Of a stretch of 64,000 nt of DNA, positions 34,657-45,652 are shown piece after piece. The DNA is from Smittia aterrima (taxonomy: Eukaryota; Arthropoda; Insecta; Diptera; Chironomidae): the NCBI GenBank assembly GCA_033063855.1, contig CP093831.1, forward strand, positions 26,412,001 to 26,476,000. The letters are read 5' to 3'. The notes under the pieces were generated by a model. It made no database searches, was not told where the DNA came from, and worked only from the letters and a program-made list of their open reading frames with translations. The position numbers and the translations under genes were made by a program. How positions within the stretch are numbered: position 1 is the stretch's first letter; each line of letters opens with the position of its first letter.

Positions 34657-36021
34657 TGTTGTCTCCCGACGACTTATTATCAAAACCCTTGCTCGTACAT
34701 TTTCGAGAATATTATACGAAAAATCTGCCACTGCAACGATCAAGCAGAAGCCTTATGCATTAGAAAAACACAACATCGCTTGATGCTTTGAAGTAAAGCC
34801 GGCGTTTTTCGATTTAATTGTTGAAAAGAATTTAATTTTAAAATCTCACGCGTAAATGAAGTTTGTTGTTGTACTCGCGGAACGATAAGATAAGAGACCA
34901 GTTGAAAGAGAATCGTCGTGGCACAAGAACATAAACTTAAAGTAAACTCATTTAGAAATTCATTTTAAATTAAAGCCTTGGTTCGAAGTTCTGCTGAGAA
35001 CTCGCTGGCGTGCCAGGAAGATCACAAATCTCATTTCAATTGCAAAGAAAGCGAAGATCGGTAATAGAAACTTTGCAAATCACTTGCCCTTTTGAGAGGA
35101 AATTCGTTGAAATCAAATTAGATCGCAACCAGAACGCTCGAACTAGTTATTGAAGTCTCATCGCTTGTGCTATATAAGAAACAAAGTCAATCCCCTACCA
35201 ATGTAAGTAGAATTAAGAAAAAGTTAAGCATTCATCTAAACAAGATTATTTGTAGAAATTTGAATCACGCACTAAAAAGAAATAAAGTTGATCACAACAG
35301 TCTGCGTTCGGCTGCCGACTCATACGCATCGTCCAAAATTGAGAGGCGATGTGAAGTCGAAAAAAGTCCTTCCTAGGCAAATTTAAGTAGTTAAAAGTGT
35401 CGTATTCATCTAAATGGAGTGATATTTCGTGGAAAGTCATCGATTGCAAGCCGAAATTCAACATTGCAGCGGAGAAAGTTCGAGAAGCATTTTGACTGCG
35501 CAGTACATCGCTTTTTACGGTCTGGCCATCTCAACTGATCCTGAGCCGAAGCCTTGAAGAGTCGAAGCAAACAATCGACTCTGTTTCCATCGAGATCAAC
35601 ACAAAACTTGGATGAAATTATAAGAAAAAATCTCGAATTTGACGGATGGCGTAATTCTCCGCTTTGTTCATCAAAGTGCGTAGTTATTACAGTGAAGACC
35701 CGCCAAACAGAAATCTCTCGTCTTCGACCATCAAAATTTTTTGGAACAATTCTTTTTGACCTGTGACGCATCAGTGGAACTGTAGGGGAGGAAGGACTCG
35801 TCACCCTTCTAAGGACCTGGTTCCCGGACCAACTTTCCCAATTATGACATTTGAATTTTTTGAACAAATTTTATTTGAAAAAATGTAATTTGAAATTTAT
35901 TTTGTACGCGAGGCGCGGTTAAATGCACATAGTTTGCGAACCGATTAATAAATACTTAAACAAAAAAACAAGTTGATCACAAACTTGAATAGAGGATTTT
36001 CGTACGAGCGGCGAGTCAACA
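34657..36021. mobile_element. 1.36-kb TGTTG...CAACA insertion, copy 2
   Basis: 1365 bp flanked by GTCAC on both sides. Starts TGTTGTCTCCCGACG and ends GCGAGTCAACA. Here the TATA-like motif is a full CTATATAAG (about 35170), followed by a GTAAGT donor and AATAAA. It is nearly identical to copies 1 and 3 and in the same position relative to the F-box gene, so it was duplicated along with the unit and not inserted three times. Confidence 0.7.
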
Positions 36022-37617
36022 GTCACCCAAACTAAACGTCTTTCTCGGTCTTATTATTAAACGGAGTCGGAATTCATTTCGTTTGATTTCGCGCAAAATT
36101 TCATTTTTCACAGAACTCGACTTGAAAGCATCTTCAAAGACTTCTACGGTTTCCAGTTTCTTGCAGTTGGATAGAAACAAATTGAAGACTTTCTTTGTAG
36201 CGACAAATCCATGTCCAAGCTTAACGTGTTTCAGATGTGGCCAGCCTTCCGTGATAACTTTGACATTCTTGACATTTAAAAAACTGTCAAACCTTAGAAT
36301 TTCGAAATCTTCGATGTTTGGCATTGCTTTGACAACTTTCATCCAATATTTTTGTTTGTTGTAATTGTTGTAATTTAGCTTAGTGATTGAGAGTTTTTTC
36401 AACCATGGAATGTTCACTCCTTTGTCGAAAGTTCTAGCAGTAATTCTTGAGACACGAAGATTCTTGAGCTTAGAGGGATTGCCGGCGATGAACATCGCAA
36501 GCTCCCTCGAAAAGTAGGGTTCGCCTATATCCAGAGTTTCAAGATTTGGAAGTTTGTCGAAGAATTGTTTGATTGATTCCAAGTCATCGTTTATGATTAG
36601 TTTTTGAATTGACGGGTTTACCGAAAAATTGGAGATTCCTTCTCGAAGTACGTAATCGATATGAACTCTCAACGTTTTCAGCTTGTGAAACTCGTTGAAA
36701 ATCATCTCATAGACTGATGTTGGGAAATAATAATCAATATAAATTTCCTCCAAAGAATTCACAAACTTCTTCATGAAGAGCAAGAACTTTTTCTCTGAGC
36801 CGAAGATCTCAATGTTTAATTTAATTGAAAGCTTCTTCAGAGGAAACTGAACCGCTTTAAGTTTCTCCAAAGGTTTGTTCTCGAGAGAATCTACGTATAA
36901 ACGAATTGAAAGTTCTTCGAGTTTTTTCTGATCTGCCAGAAATGAAATCAATCCAGAAGATTCGTGAATTTTTGAAGATTGTACGTATAAACTTGTTAAC
37001 TGCGCTCTCTCAGGAAATTTCACGATCTGAAAAAGAAAATCAATGTAGAAGTGACCAATATTCGTTTCAACTAATTCGGCTTACTCTAAGATCTATTCCA
37101 TCCAGCAATAACACCTTTAACTGATTGAGATGAGTGAGATCGAGATCAAATGGCGACAATTGCGAAATTCTTAACGTTTCAAGTTTCGTCAAAGAAGCAA
37201 TTTGTTTGCTGAAATTTTCCTCGTCTTCTTTCACAACATCACAACGATTTATCTCAAGATTTCTCAGGTGTGAGAAATTCGTTAGTGTCATCAGTAGCAG
37301 GTAATCTAACTTCTCATGTCCTTCGTCTATTTTGACCGATTGATAGTTGCGCGCAAACTTATTTGGATACATCTGAATATTTTCAGGAGAACTATAAACA
37401 GAAAGACTAATCTTCTTCATGATTGCTGCGTCCTGTCCAATTATTTCATTCCATCTGAAAAAATTAGTAAAATCAAGAAAAACTTAAAAGATCTTAATAT
37501 TTACCTTTTGCAAACAAGCGATAATTCCAACAGAGATTTAAAATTTATGTTTTCAAAAACTTGCAACAAGATCTCTTCCGGCAGATCATTCAACTGAGTT
37601 TGTGGTTCTTGACTCAT
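36016..37617 (-). CDS. F-box/LRR protein, copy C
   Basis: Exons 37505-37617, 37085-37454 and 36016-37026, minus strand, 497 aa. The F-box exon is like that of copies B and D; the LRR exon has its own changes (for example VLREGISNF, shorter by four residues than in copy A). The coding region ends GGT-GAC-TGT-TGA: the last Cys codon and the stop are the terminal TGTTGA of the mobile element, so insertion replaced the ancestral tail with an immediate stop. Confidence 0.85.
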
Positions 37618-37878
37618 TTTTTTTTAGGTTCACGTTAACTTGAGCTTCTATTTAATAAATTACTGAAGGAATAAAAATGCACGTCTGACAACCGTGAAAT
37701 CAAATAAACATGTGAATTCTTTTCGTGTGGCTAATCTCTTTGCAAACTTTTGCAACAAGAAGAAGAGAAGTCTTTTTACTTTTTCTATAATTGTATTTTA
37801 GTACAGAACTGACCAATACTGTGAAATCCTTATTGCCCAAATGAGGCGACATCGAAACATTTATTGTGAAACTAGTTT

Positions 37879-38458
37879 ACCCCGGGCGGCTTCGCCACCC
37901 GTCAAAACGAATCTCTTCGAGTTTACCGAAATTTTCTCGAGTTTCTCCGAAATTTTCCCGACTTTTCCCGAAATTTTTCCAAAATTTTCCCGAGTTTTTC
38001 CGAAATTTTCCCGACTTTTCCCGAAGTTTTTCCAAAATTTTCCCGAGTTTTCCGAAGTTTTTCCAAATTTTCCCAAAGTTTTTCCGAAGTTTTCCCGACT
38101 TTTCCCGAAGTTTTTCCAAAATTTTCCCAAGTTTTCCGAAGTTTTGGGTTCATGCACAACGACGCTTAGTTCATTTTTTCGTCGCCAGTTGCGCTAAAGT
38201 CGAGCGTTACGCCACAGAAGGAAAGAAGGAAAGAAAGAAAGAAAGAAAGAAAGAAAGAACGAATTTCACATCAAGACAATTCTTATTATTATTGCTTTAT
38301 CACTCCGGCCCACACAATTTTTTTTCAAAAAATTGTCGGGCCCGGAGTATTGTTTTCGGTCAAGAAATAAAAAAATATAACCACCATTATATTTCACTTT
38401 TCTCGACGTTTCATGATATTTAAAGCCAGAAAAACCAATAAAAAAAACCTGTCCGGAT

Positions 38459-38494
<36 letters not shown>

Positions 38495-38893
38495 ATGTCT
38501 GTAAACACCATAACTCTCGAACCAATGCAGCTAGCGCGCTCAAATTTGGTTTACAACTTTGTATTGTTCCTCGGAGAAACCCTATTGAAAATGAGCACTC
38601 TAGCGCCTCCCCTTCTGGTACCTCCCATACACATGGTCTAATAGTTATAAATAGTTATACATAGTTATAAATAGTTATAAATAGTTATAAATAGTTATAA
38701 ATAGTTATACATAGTTATAAATAGTTATACATAGTTAATAGCTATAAATAGTTATATAAGCTATAAATAGTTATAATAGCTATAAATAGTTATAAATGGG
38801 CCGGAGTTCAACCAGCGTATAGGTCGCGTAGCGACCGTCGCGTGTTGCGTGGTTGTGTCTTAGGCCGCAGGCCGGAGACATCCACCGTGCTCT
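37879..38893. mobile_element. 1.0-kb unclassified element, copy 2
   Basis: Same element as 31562-32563, again flanked by CTAGTTT (37872-37878 and 38894-38900). The 53-bp repeat is rearranged, the GAAA run is longer, the minisatellite is shorter, and the inverted repeat CTCCGGCCCACACAATTT with AAATTGTCGGGCCCGGAG is clearest here (about 38308-38349). Confidence 0.65.
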
Positions 38894-39053
38894 CTAGTTT
38901 GTACCTAAAGTTGGTCCCATCGAAGAAAGATTGTGAATGTTTACCAGGAAATTGAAATTTAAAACAAACTTCTTCAGAAATTGATAAGACTTTTAAGAGT
39001 TTGTTTTGCAAATTTCCAAGTCACAATAAAAAGTTTGTTCGTGAAACTTTATC

Positions 39054-39498
39054 ATGAGCACAAGTCAGAGCAAAGAAGATTCTGATAACGACCTCTCTCG
39101 ATGATGACGACGACGAATTCGGTGGAATTCCCTGGCCACTGATAAATATTGACCTCGATTTATTAAACAAAAAAGCAAAGAACGTTCACAATCATTTGCC
39201 TCACATGAGCAACAAACCTCAAGAAGTTCCTCCTGGTTACACTCCAAATGTTTTCAATCCAAATACGACTTCGAATGACTTCTCCACGCAATCTCATTTC
39301 GCACAGCATCCGATTTCAAATCAATATTACAATCCAAATCTCTTGATCGATCATCAAGCAGGAATCGCACTAGATCAACGTCAATGCAACCTCCAAAGTT
39401 CTCCGCCGATGGCTGACATCAAATTATCTTTTAAAGGAAACACGAGATCATCGTCTTCTGATGACAATCATGTTCAATGTAAAATGGAAAATATTTAG
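39054..39498 (+). pseudogene. Asn/Ser-rich ORF family, copy 3 (frameshifted)
   Basis: Nearly identical to copy 2 with the same CGA-TGA frame break and an open +1 frame to KMENI; changes include CAAAGAAGATTCT for CAAAAAAGATTCT and an added GAT/GAC difference in the acidic stretch. Confidence 0.5.
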
Positions 39499-39663
39499 TT
39501 TAGTTAGTCCAATCGAACAAGGAAAAGAAAAATGTTTAAATTTATTTAAAGAAAACTGGAAATAAATGTTCGTTAAGGAGAAAGAAAAACAAATTGTTGT
39601 CTCTAGATGAATATTCAAAATTTATTACGAAAGCAATTTAACGATTTTTTAGTCCAAGCATTT

Positions 39664-40446
39664 TTATTTGTCTCTCAAGAGTTCGTCTAAGTCTCGACGG
39701 GCATCGATCAGCTTTTTTATCTTCTCCGGATCTTCTAAAACTTTGACTGGCAATTCCGGAAACTTCTTGGAAATCAGGCGAGATGCTTTCACCATCAAAA
39801 GCTGAGATGAATATCGATGAGCGAACAAGAAGATTTCCAGAACATTTGAGTCGTCAAGTTGATCGCAAATAATTTTCTGCGATTTTGAACTTGTCAGCAA
39901 TTTCGAAGTTTTCATTTGCGTTTTCCATCTTCTGAGATCTCATTCGTGTAAATAAATTTCAGCAAAGCTGAGTTTGCACTGAAGTCAGGAGCTTTTATTT
40001 CCGTCGCCTCGATTTGATCTTCAAATATTTTAGCGAACATTTCACTTCCCATTCCTAAAAAATTCTTGTGAACTTTAAATTTCTTGTCGCTTGTGATGAT
40101 CGTGAGATCAGAGAAAATTCCTGAAATCCACATTTCCTTGAGTATCGGATCGAAGTCCACGAGATCAGAAACAACAATTGGTTTGATGCAATCAACTTCA
40201 TGAGATCTCCAAGTGAATTTGTTGAACCTCTCCGTCCTGGCAAGTAGCAAGCTCCAATGTTTTTATTGTATCTAAGGCTCACTCGAACATTTTCTCCTTC
40301 AATCAAAGGTTTTAGAAGATTTGATGATGCGAACTAGATTTTGCTGTCGACGAATGTAACTTCTCGTAAGTTTGGCATCTCAGTGAAAAAATCGTCGGGC
40401 AATTATGTCAATTCACAATTTTCAAGGAAAGTTCTTAACCAAAAAT
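39664..40446 (-). pseudogene. LRR-BTB gene, copy 3
   Basis: The BTB frame (39912-40250) has the same extra A after SEDG as copy 1. The C-terminal tail (39664-39915) matches copy 2 and ends DLDELLRDK. The LRR part has the family's shared stops. The mix of copy-1-like and copy-2-like lesions suggests recombination or gene conversion between units. Confidence 0.85.
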
Positions 40447-40575
40447 TATGCAGAAAAAAAGAAAAATCGAAAAAAGATTTTTACCAGGTCGCCTGTGACC
40501 GGTGTTCTTCAAAACTTTGTCACGAACTGAAGAAAATACTTTTCCAATGCTTTCAAATGTTTATTTTAGGGGTAA

Positions 40576-40717
40576 ATGAGATTCGCTCTTGTAATTGTTG
40601 TTGGTGTAGTGACCGGTGAGTAATCGTTATCAGGTAGAAAGTCCACTAAAATTTTAGCTCATTTTCAAAGAAGTTTTCACTTTTATTGCAGTTTCTGCTA
40701 AGACGCAAACAAATTAA
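40576..40717 (+). pseudogene. Orphan signal-peptide gene remnant, copy 3
   Basis: Exon 1 40576-40615 and exon 2 40692-40717 with the same intron; product ends KTQTN. Confidence 0.5.
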
Positions 40718-40987
40718 CATTTTTTTAGAACAACAGAATTAAGTTTATGCGGTTTTAACTAATTCGATCGACAAGATTGCATCATTAGAATTTCGATTAA
40801 ATTTTTCCTTTATCAAGAAAACAATTTACAAAACGAACTTACGATTTTAAGTTCAGCTGCAGAATGCTAAAGGTGTTAGCACCTGGCACCTCACTTTTAA
40901 AGCACCTCCACTCTGTCGATAATGAACAAGAACAGCAAGAGTGACAATTAAAGCAATTGTGACATCTAAATTTCCCATATTCGTCAC

Positions 40988-42341
40988 TGTTGTCTCCCGA
41001 CGACTTATTATCAAAACCCTTGCTCGTACATTTTCGAGAATATTATACGAAAAATCTGCCACTGCAACGATCAAGCAGAAGCCTTATGCATTAGAAAAAC
41101 ACAACATCGCTTGATGCTTTGAAGTAAAGCCGGCGTTTTTCGATTTAATTGAAAAGAATTTAATTTTAAAATCTCACGCGTAAATGAAGTTTGTTGTTGT
41201 ACTCGCGGAACGATAAGATAAGAGACCAGTTGAAAGAGAATCGTCGTGGCACAAGAACATAAACTTAAAGTAAACTCATTTAGAAATTCATTTTAAATTA
41301 AAGCCTTGGTTCGAAGTTCTGCTGAGAACTCGCTGGCGTGCCAGGAAGATCACAAATCTCATTTCAATTGCAAAGAAAGCGAAGATCGGTAATAGAAACT
41401 TTGCAAATCACTTGCCCTTTTATTCGTTGAAATCAAATTAGATCGCAACCAGAACGCTCGAACTAGTTATTGAAGTCTCATCGCTTGTGCTATATAAGAA
41501 ACAAAGTCAATCCCCTACCAATGTAAGTAGAATTAAGAAAAAGTTAAGCATTCATCTAAACAAGATTATTTGTAGAAATTTGAATCACGCACTAAAAAGA
41601 AATAAAGTTGATCACAACAGTCTGCGTTCGGCTGCCGACTCATACGCATCGTCCAAAATTGAGAGGCGATGTGAAGTCGAAAAAAGTCCTTCCTAGGCAA
41701 ATTTAAGTAGTTAAAAGTGTCGTATTCATCTAAATGGAGTGATATTTCGTGGAAAGTCATCGATTGCAAGCCGAAATTCAACATTGCAGCGGAGAAAGTT
41801 CGAGAAGCATTTTGACTGCGCAGTACATCGCTTTTTACGGTCTGGCCATCTCAACTGATCCTGAGCCGAAGCCTTGAAGAGTCGAAGCAAACAATCGACT
41901 CTGTTTCCATCGAGATCAACACAAAACTTGGATGAAATTATAAGAAAAAATCTCGAATTTGACGGATGGCGTAATTCTCCGCTTTGTTCATCAAAGTGCG
42001 TAGTTATTACAGTGAAGACCCGCCAAACAGAAATCTCTCGTCTTCGACCATCAAAATTTTTTGGAACAATTCTTTTTGACCTGTGACGCATCAGTGGAAC
42101 TGTAGGGGAGGAAGGACTCGTCACCCTTCTAAGGACCTGGTTCCCGGACCAACTTTCCCAATTATGACATTTGAATTTTTTGAACAAATTTTATTTGAAA
42201 AAATGTAAGTTGAAATTTATTTTGTACGCGAGGCCCGGTTAAATGCACATAGTTTGCGAACCGATTAATAAATACTTAAACAAACAAACAAGTTGATCAC
42301 AAACTTGAATAGAAGATTTTCGTACGAGCGGCGAGTCAACA
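40988..42341. mobile_element. 1.36-kb TGTTG...CAACA insertion, copy 3
   Basis: 1354 bp, GTCAC on both sides, same termini and internal motifs as copy 2. Many apparent ORFs on both strands of this block are identical in all three copies because the block is copied, not because they are coding. Confidence 0.7.
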
Positions 42342-43922
42342 GTCACCCAAACTAAACGTCTTTCTCGGTCTTATTATTAAACGGAGTCGGAATTCATTTC
42401 GTTTGATTTCGCGCAAAATTTCATCTTTTTCAGAACTCGACTTGAAAGCATCTTCAAAGACTTCTACGGTTTCCAGTTCCTTGCAGTTGGACAGGAACAA
42501 ATTGAAGACTTTTTTTGTAGCGACAAATTCATATCCAAACGTAACGTGTTTCAGATGTGGCCAGCCTTCCGTGATAATTTTGACAATCTGGACATTTAAA
42601 AAACTGTAAAACCTTAGAATTTCAAATTCTTCGATGTTTGGCATTGCTTTCACAACTTCCATCCAATATTTTTGTTTCATGTATTTTAGCGCACTGATTG
42701 AGAGTTTTTTCAAACATGGAACGTTCACTTTTTCGTCGAAAATTTTGCCAGTAATTTCTGAGACGTGAAGATTCTTGAGCTTCGAGGGATTACCGGCGAT
42801 GAACATTACAATTTCCTTCGAAAAGTAACCGTCTATAACCAGAGTTTCAAGATTTGGAAGTTTGTTGAAGAATTGTTTGATTGTTTCCAAGTCATCGTTT
42901 ATGATTAGTTTTTGAATTGACGGGTTTACAGAAAAATTGGAGATTCCTTCTTCAAGTACGCGATTGATAACAACTCGCAACGTTTTCAGCTTGTGAAACT
43001 CGTTGAAAATCATCTCATAGACTGATCTTGGAAATCTATATTCAATATGAATTTCCTCCAAAGAATTCACAAACTTCTTCATGAAGAGCAAGAAGTTTTT
43101 CTCTGAGCCGAAGATCTCAGTGTATGTTCTCATTGAAAGCTTCTTGAGAGGAAATTGGGCCGCTTGAAGTTTCTCCAAATGATTGTTCTCGAAAGAATCT
43201 ATAAAGATATGAATTGAGAGTTCTTCGAGTTTTTTCTGAGCTGCCAGAAATGATATCAATCCAGAAGATTCGTGAATTATGAAAGAATCTACGTATAAAC
43301 TTGTTAACTGCGCTCTCTCAGGAAATTTCACGATCTGAAAAAGAAAATCAATGTAGAAGTGACCAATATTCGTTTCAACTAATTCGGCTTACACTAAGAT
43401 CTATTCCATCCAGCAATAACACCTTTAACTGATTGAGATGAGTGAGATCGAGATCAAATTTCGACAATTGCGAAATTTTTAACGTTTCAAGTTTTGTCAA
43501 AGAAGCAATTTGTTTGCTGAAAATTTCCTCGTCTTCTTTCACAACAACACAATGAATCTCAAGATTTCTCAGGGATGAGAAATTCGTTAGTGTCATCAGT
43601 AGCAGGTAATCTAACTTCTCATGTCCTTCGTATATTTTGACCGATTGATAGTTGCGCGCAAACTTATTTGGATACACCTGAATATTTTCAGGAGAATTAT
43701 AAACAGAAAGACTAATCTTCTTCATGATTGCTGCGTCCTGTCCGATAATTTCATTCCATCTGAAAAAATTAGTAAAATCAAAAAAGACCTAAAATATCTT
43801 AAAATTTACCTTTTGCAAACAAGCGATAATTCCAACAGAGATTTAAAATTGACGTTTTCAAAAACTTGCAACAAGATCTCTTCCGGCAGATCATTCAACT
43901 GAGTTTGTGGTTCTTGACTCAT
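42336..43922 (-). CDS. F-box/LRR protein, copy D
   Basis: Exons 43810-43922, 43393-43759 and 42336-43334, minus strand, 492 aa, the shortest copy. Like copy C it ends with a Cys codon and stop provided by the mobile-element end. The LRR exon is the most divergent of the core three (for example YVDSFIIHESS, LETLVIDGYFSKE), while the F-box exon is nearly unchanged. The upstream intergenic region lacks the 1-kb element. Confidence 0.85.
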
Positions 43923-44361
43923 TTCTTAGTTTCACGTTAACTTGAGCTTCTATTTAATAAATTACTGAAGGAACAAAAATGCACGTCTGACAACCGTGAA
44001 ATCAAATAAACATGTGAATTCTTTTCGTGCGGCTAATCTTTTTGCAAACTTTTGCAACAAGAAGAAGAGAACTCTTTTTACTTTTTCTATAATTGTATTT
44101 TAGTACAGAACTGACCAATACCGTGAAATCCTTATTGCCCAAATGAGGCGACATCGAAGCGTTTATTGTGAAATTGCTTTAGTTAGCTAAAGTTTTCTTA
44201 GTGATTAAAAAAAAATTTATGGGCCCATGGAAGGAAGATTATGGACGTTTACCAGGAAATTGAAATTTAAAACGAATTTCTACAGAAATTGATAAGACTT
44301 TTAAGAGTTTGTTTTGCAAATTTCCAAGTCACAATAAAAAGTTTGTTCGTGAAACTTTATC

Positions 44362-44805
44362 ATGAGCACAAGTCAGAGCAAAAAAGATTCTGATAACGAC
44401 CTCTCTCGATGATGACGACGACGAATTCGGTGGAATTCCCTGGCCACTGATAAATATTGACCTCGATTTATTAAACAAAAAAGCAACGAACGTTCACAAT
44501 CATTTGCCTCACATAAGCAACAAATCTCAAGAAGTTCCGCCTGGTACACTCCAAAGGTTTTCAATCCAAATACGACTTCGAATGACTTCTCCACGCAATC
44601 TCCTTTCGCACAGCATCCGATTTCAAATCAATATTTCAATCCAAATCTCTTGATCGATCATCAAGCAGGAATCGCACTAGATCAACGTCAATGCAACCTC
44701 CAAAGTTCTCCGCCGATGGCTGACATCAAATTGTCTTTTAAAGGAAACACGAGATCATCGTCTTCTGATGACAATCATGTTCAATGTAAAATGGAAAATA
44801 TTTAG
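44362..44805 (+). pseudogene. Asn/Ser-rich ORF family, copy 4 (decayed)
   Basis: It has the family's common frame break and, in addition, ATG to ATA in CACATAAGC and a one-base loss in GCCTGGTACACTCC (others have GCCTGGTTACACTCC or TCCTGGTTACACTCC), which breaks the downstream frame. Confidence 0.7.
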
Positions 44806-44970
44806 TTTAGTTAGTCCAATCGAACAAGGAAAAGGAAAATGTTTAAATTTATTTAAAGAAAACTGGAAATAAATGTTTGTTAAGGAGAAAGAAAAACAAA
44901 TTATTGTCTCTCGATCAGTATTCGAAATTTATTACGAAAACAATTTAAAGATTTTTTAGTCTAAGCATTT

Positions 44971-45345
44971 TTATTTGTCTCTCAAAAGTTCGTCTAAAGC
45001 TCGACGAGCATCGATAAGCTTCTTCAGTTTCTTTGGATCTTCCATAAGTTTGACTGGCAATTCTGGAAATTTCTCGGCGATCAGACGAAATGCTTTCACC
45101 ATCAAAAGTTGAGATGAATGTCGATGAGCGAACAAGAAGATTTCCTGAACATTTGAGTCGTCAACTTGATCGCAGATAATTTTCTCGTAAATCGATTTCA
45201 TTTCTGCGATTTTAAACTTGTCAGCAATTTCGAAGTTTTCCTTTGCGTTTCCATCTTTTGAGATCTCGTTCGTGTAAATGTTTTTTAACAAAGCTGAGTT
45301 TGAAAGCGCCTCGCATTGATCTTTAAATATTTGAAGAAACTATTT
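44971..45345 (-). pseudogene. LRR-BTB gene, truncated copy 4
   Basis: A 106-codon open frame covers the end of the BTB domain and the whole C-terminal tail (YEKIICDQVDDSNVQEIFLF, then LIAEKFPELPVKLMEDP and DARRALDELLRDK). This copy has no frameshift in the tail and shows the intact sequence there. The BTB start and LRR part are missing at the same break point as copy 0. Confidence 0.85.
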
Positions 45346-45358
45346 CGACCACAATTGG

Positions 45359-45456
45359 CAGTGTGGAGGTTCGGCACGTAGGTGCGACTTTAGTTTGGTG
45401 CTTTGCTCCTCGAAAAAAGGAACCAAGGTTGCAAAAAAGTTGCACCTGCGTGCTAT
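45359..45456. mobile_element. ~98-bp MITE-like element
   Basis: Begins CAGTGTGGAGGTTCGGCAC. GGCACGTAGGTGCGAC near the left and GTTGCACCTGCGTGC near the right form an imperfect inverted pair. The left end matches the foldback terminus (CAGTGTGGAGGT) at 10937. It is a longer version of 23701-23766. Confidence 0.55.
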
Positions 45457-45652
45457 GACGCAAACAAAATAACTTTTTTTTTTGAGAACAGCAGAATTAA
45501 GTTTATGCGGTTTTAACTAATTTGAGGACGATCAACAAGATTGCATCATTAGAATTTCGAATTAATTTTTCCTTTATCAAGAAAACGCTGTACAATATGA
45601 ACTTACGAATTTATGTTCAGGTGCAGAATGCTAAAGGTGCTAGCACCTCACT

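Noticed and set aside
31524..38423. Long ORFs rich in FPKFSRVFPKF or GKTRENFGKT on both strands
   Set aside because: They arise from the 53-bp tandem repeat inside the 1-kb element.
27703..40619. Plus-strand 92-aa ORFs (MLSTNVTSRKFG...) in three units
   Set aside because: They are antisense to the LRR part of the LRR-BTB pseudogenes, whose minus-strand translation shows clear homology to the intact LRR proteins.
29092..42187. A 153-aa minus-strand ORF (MFKKFKCHNWESWSG...) identical in three places
   Set aside because: It lies inside the 1.36-kb insertion, is identical only because the block was duplicated, and overlaps equally open frames on the other strand; no domain is seen.
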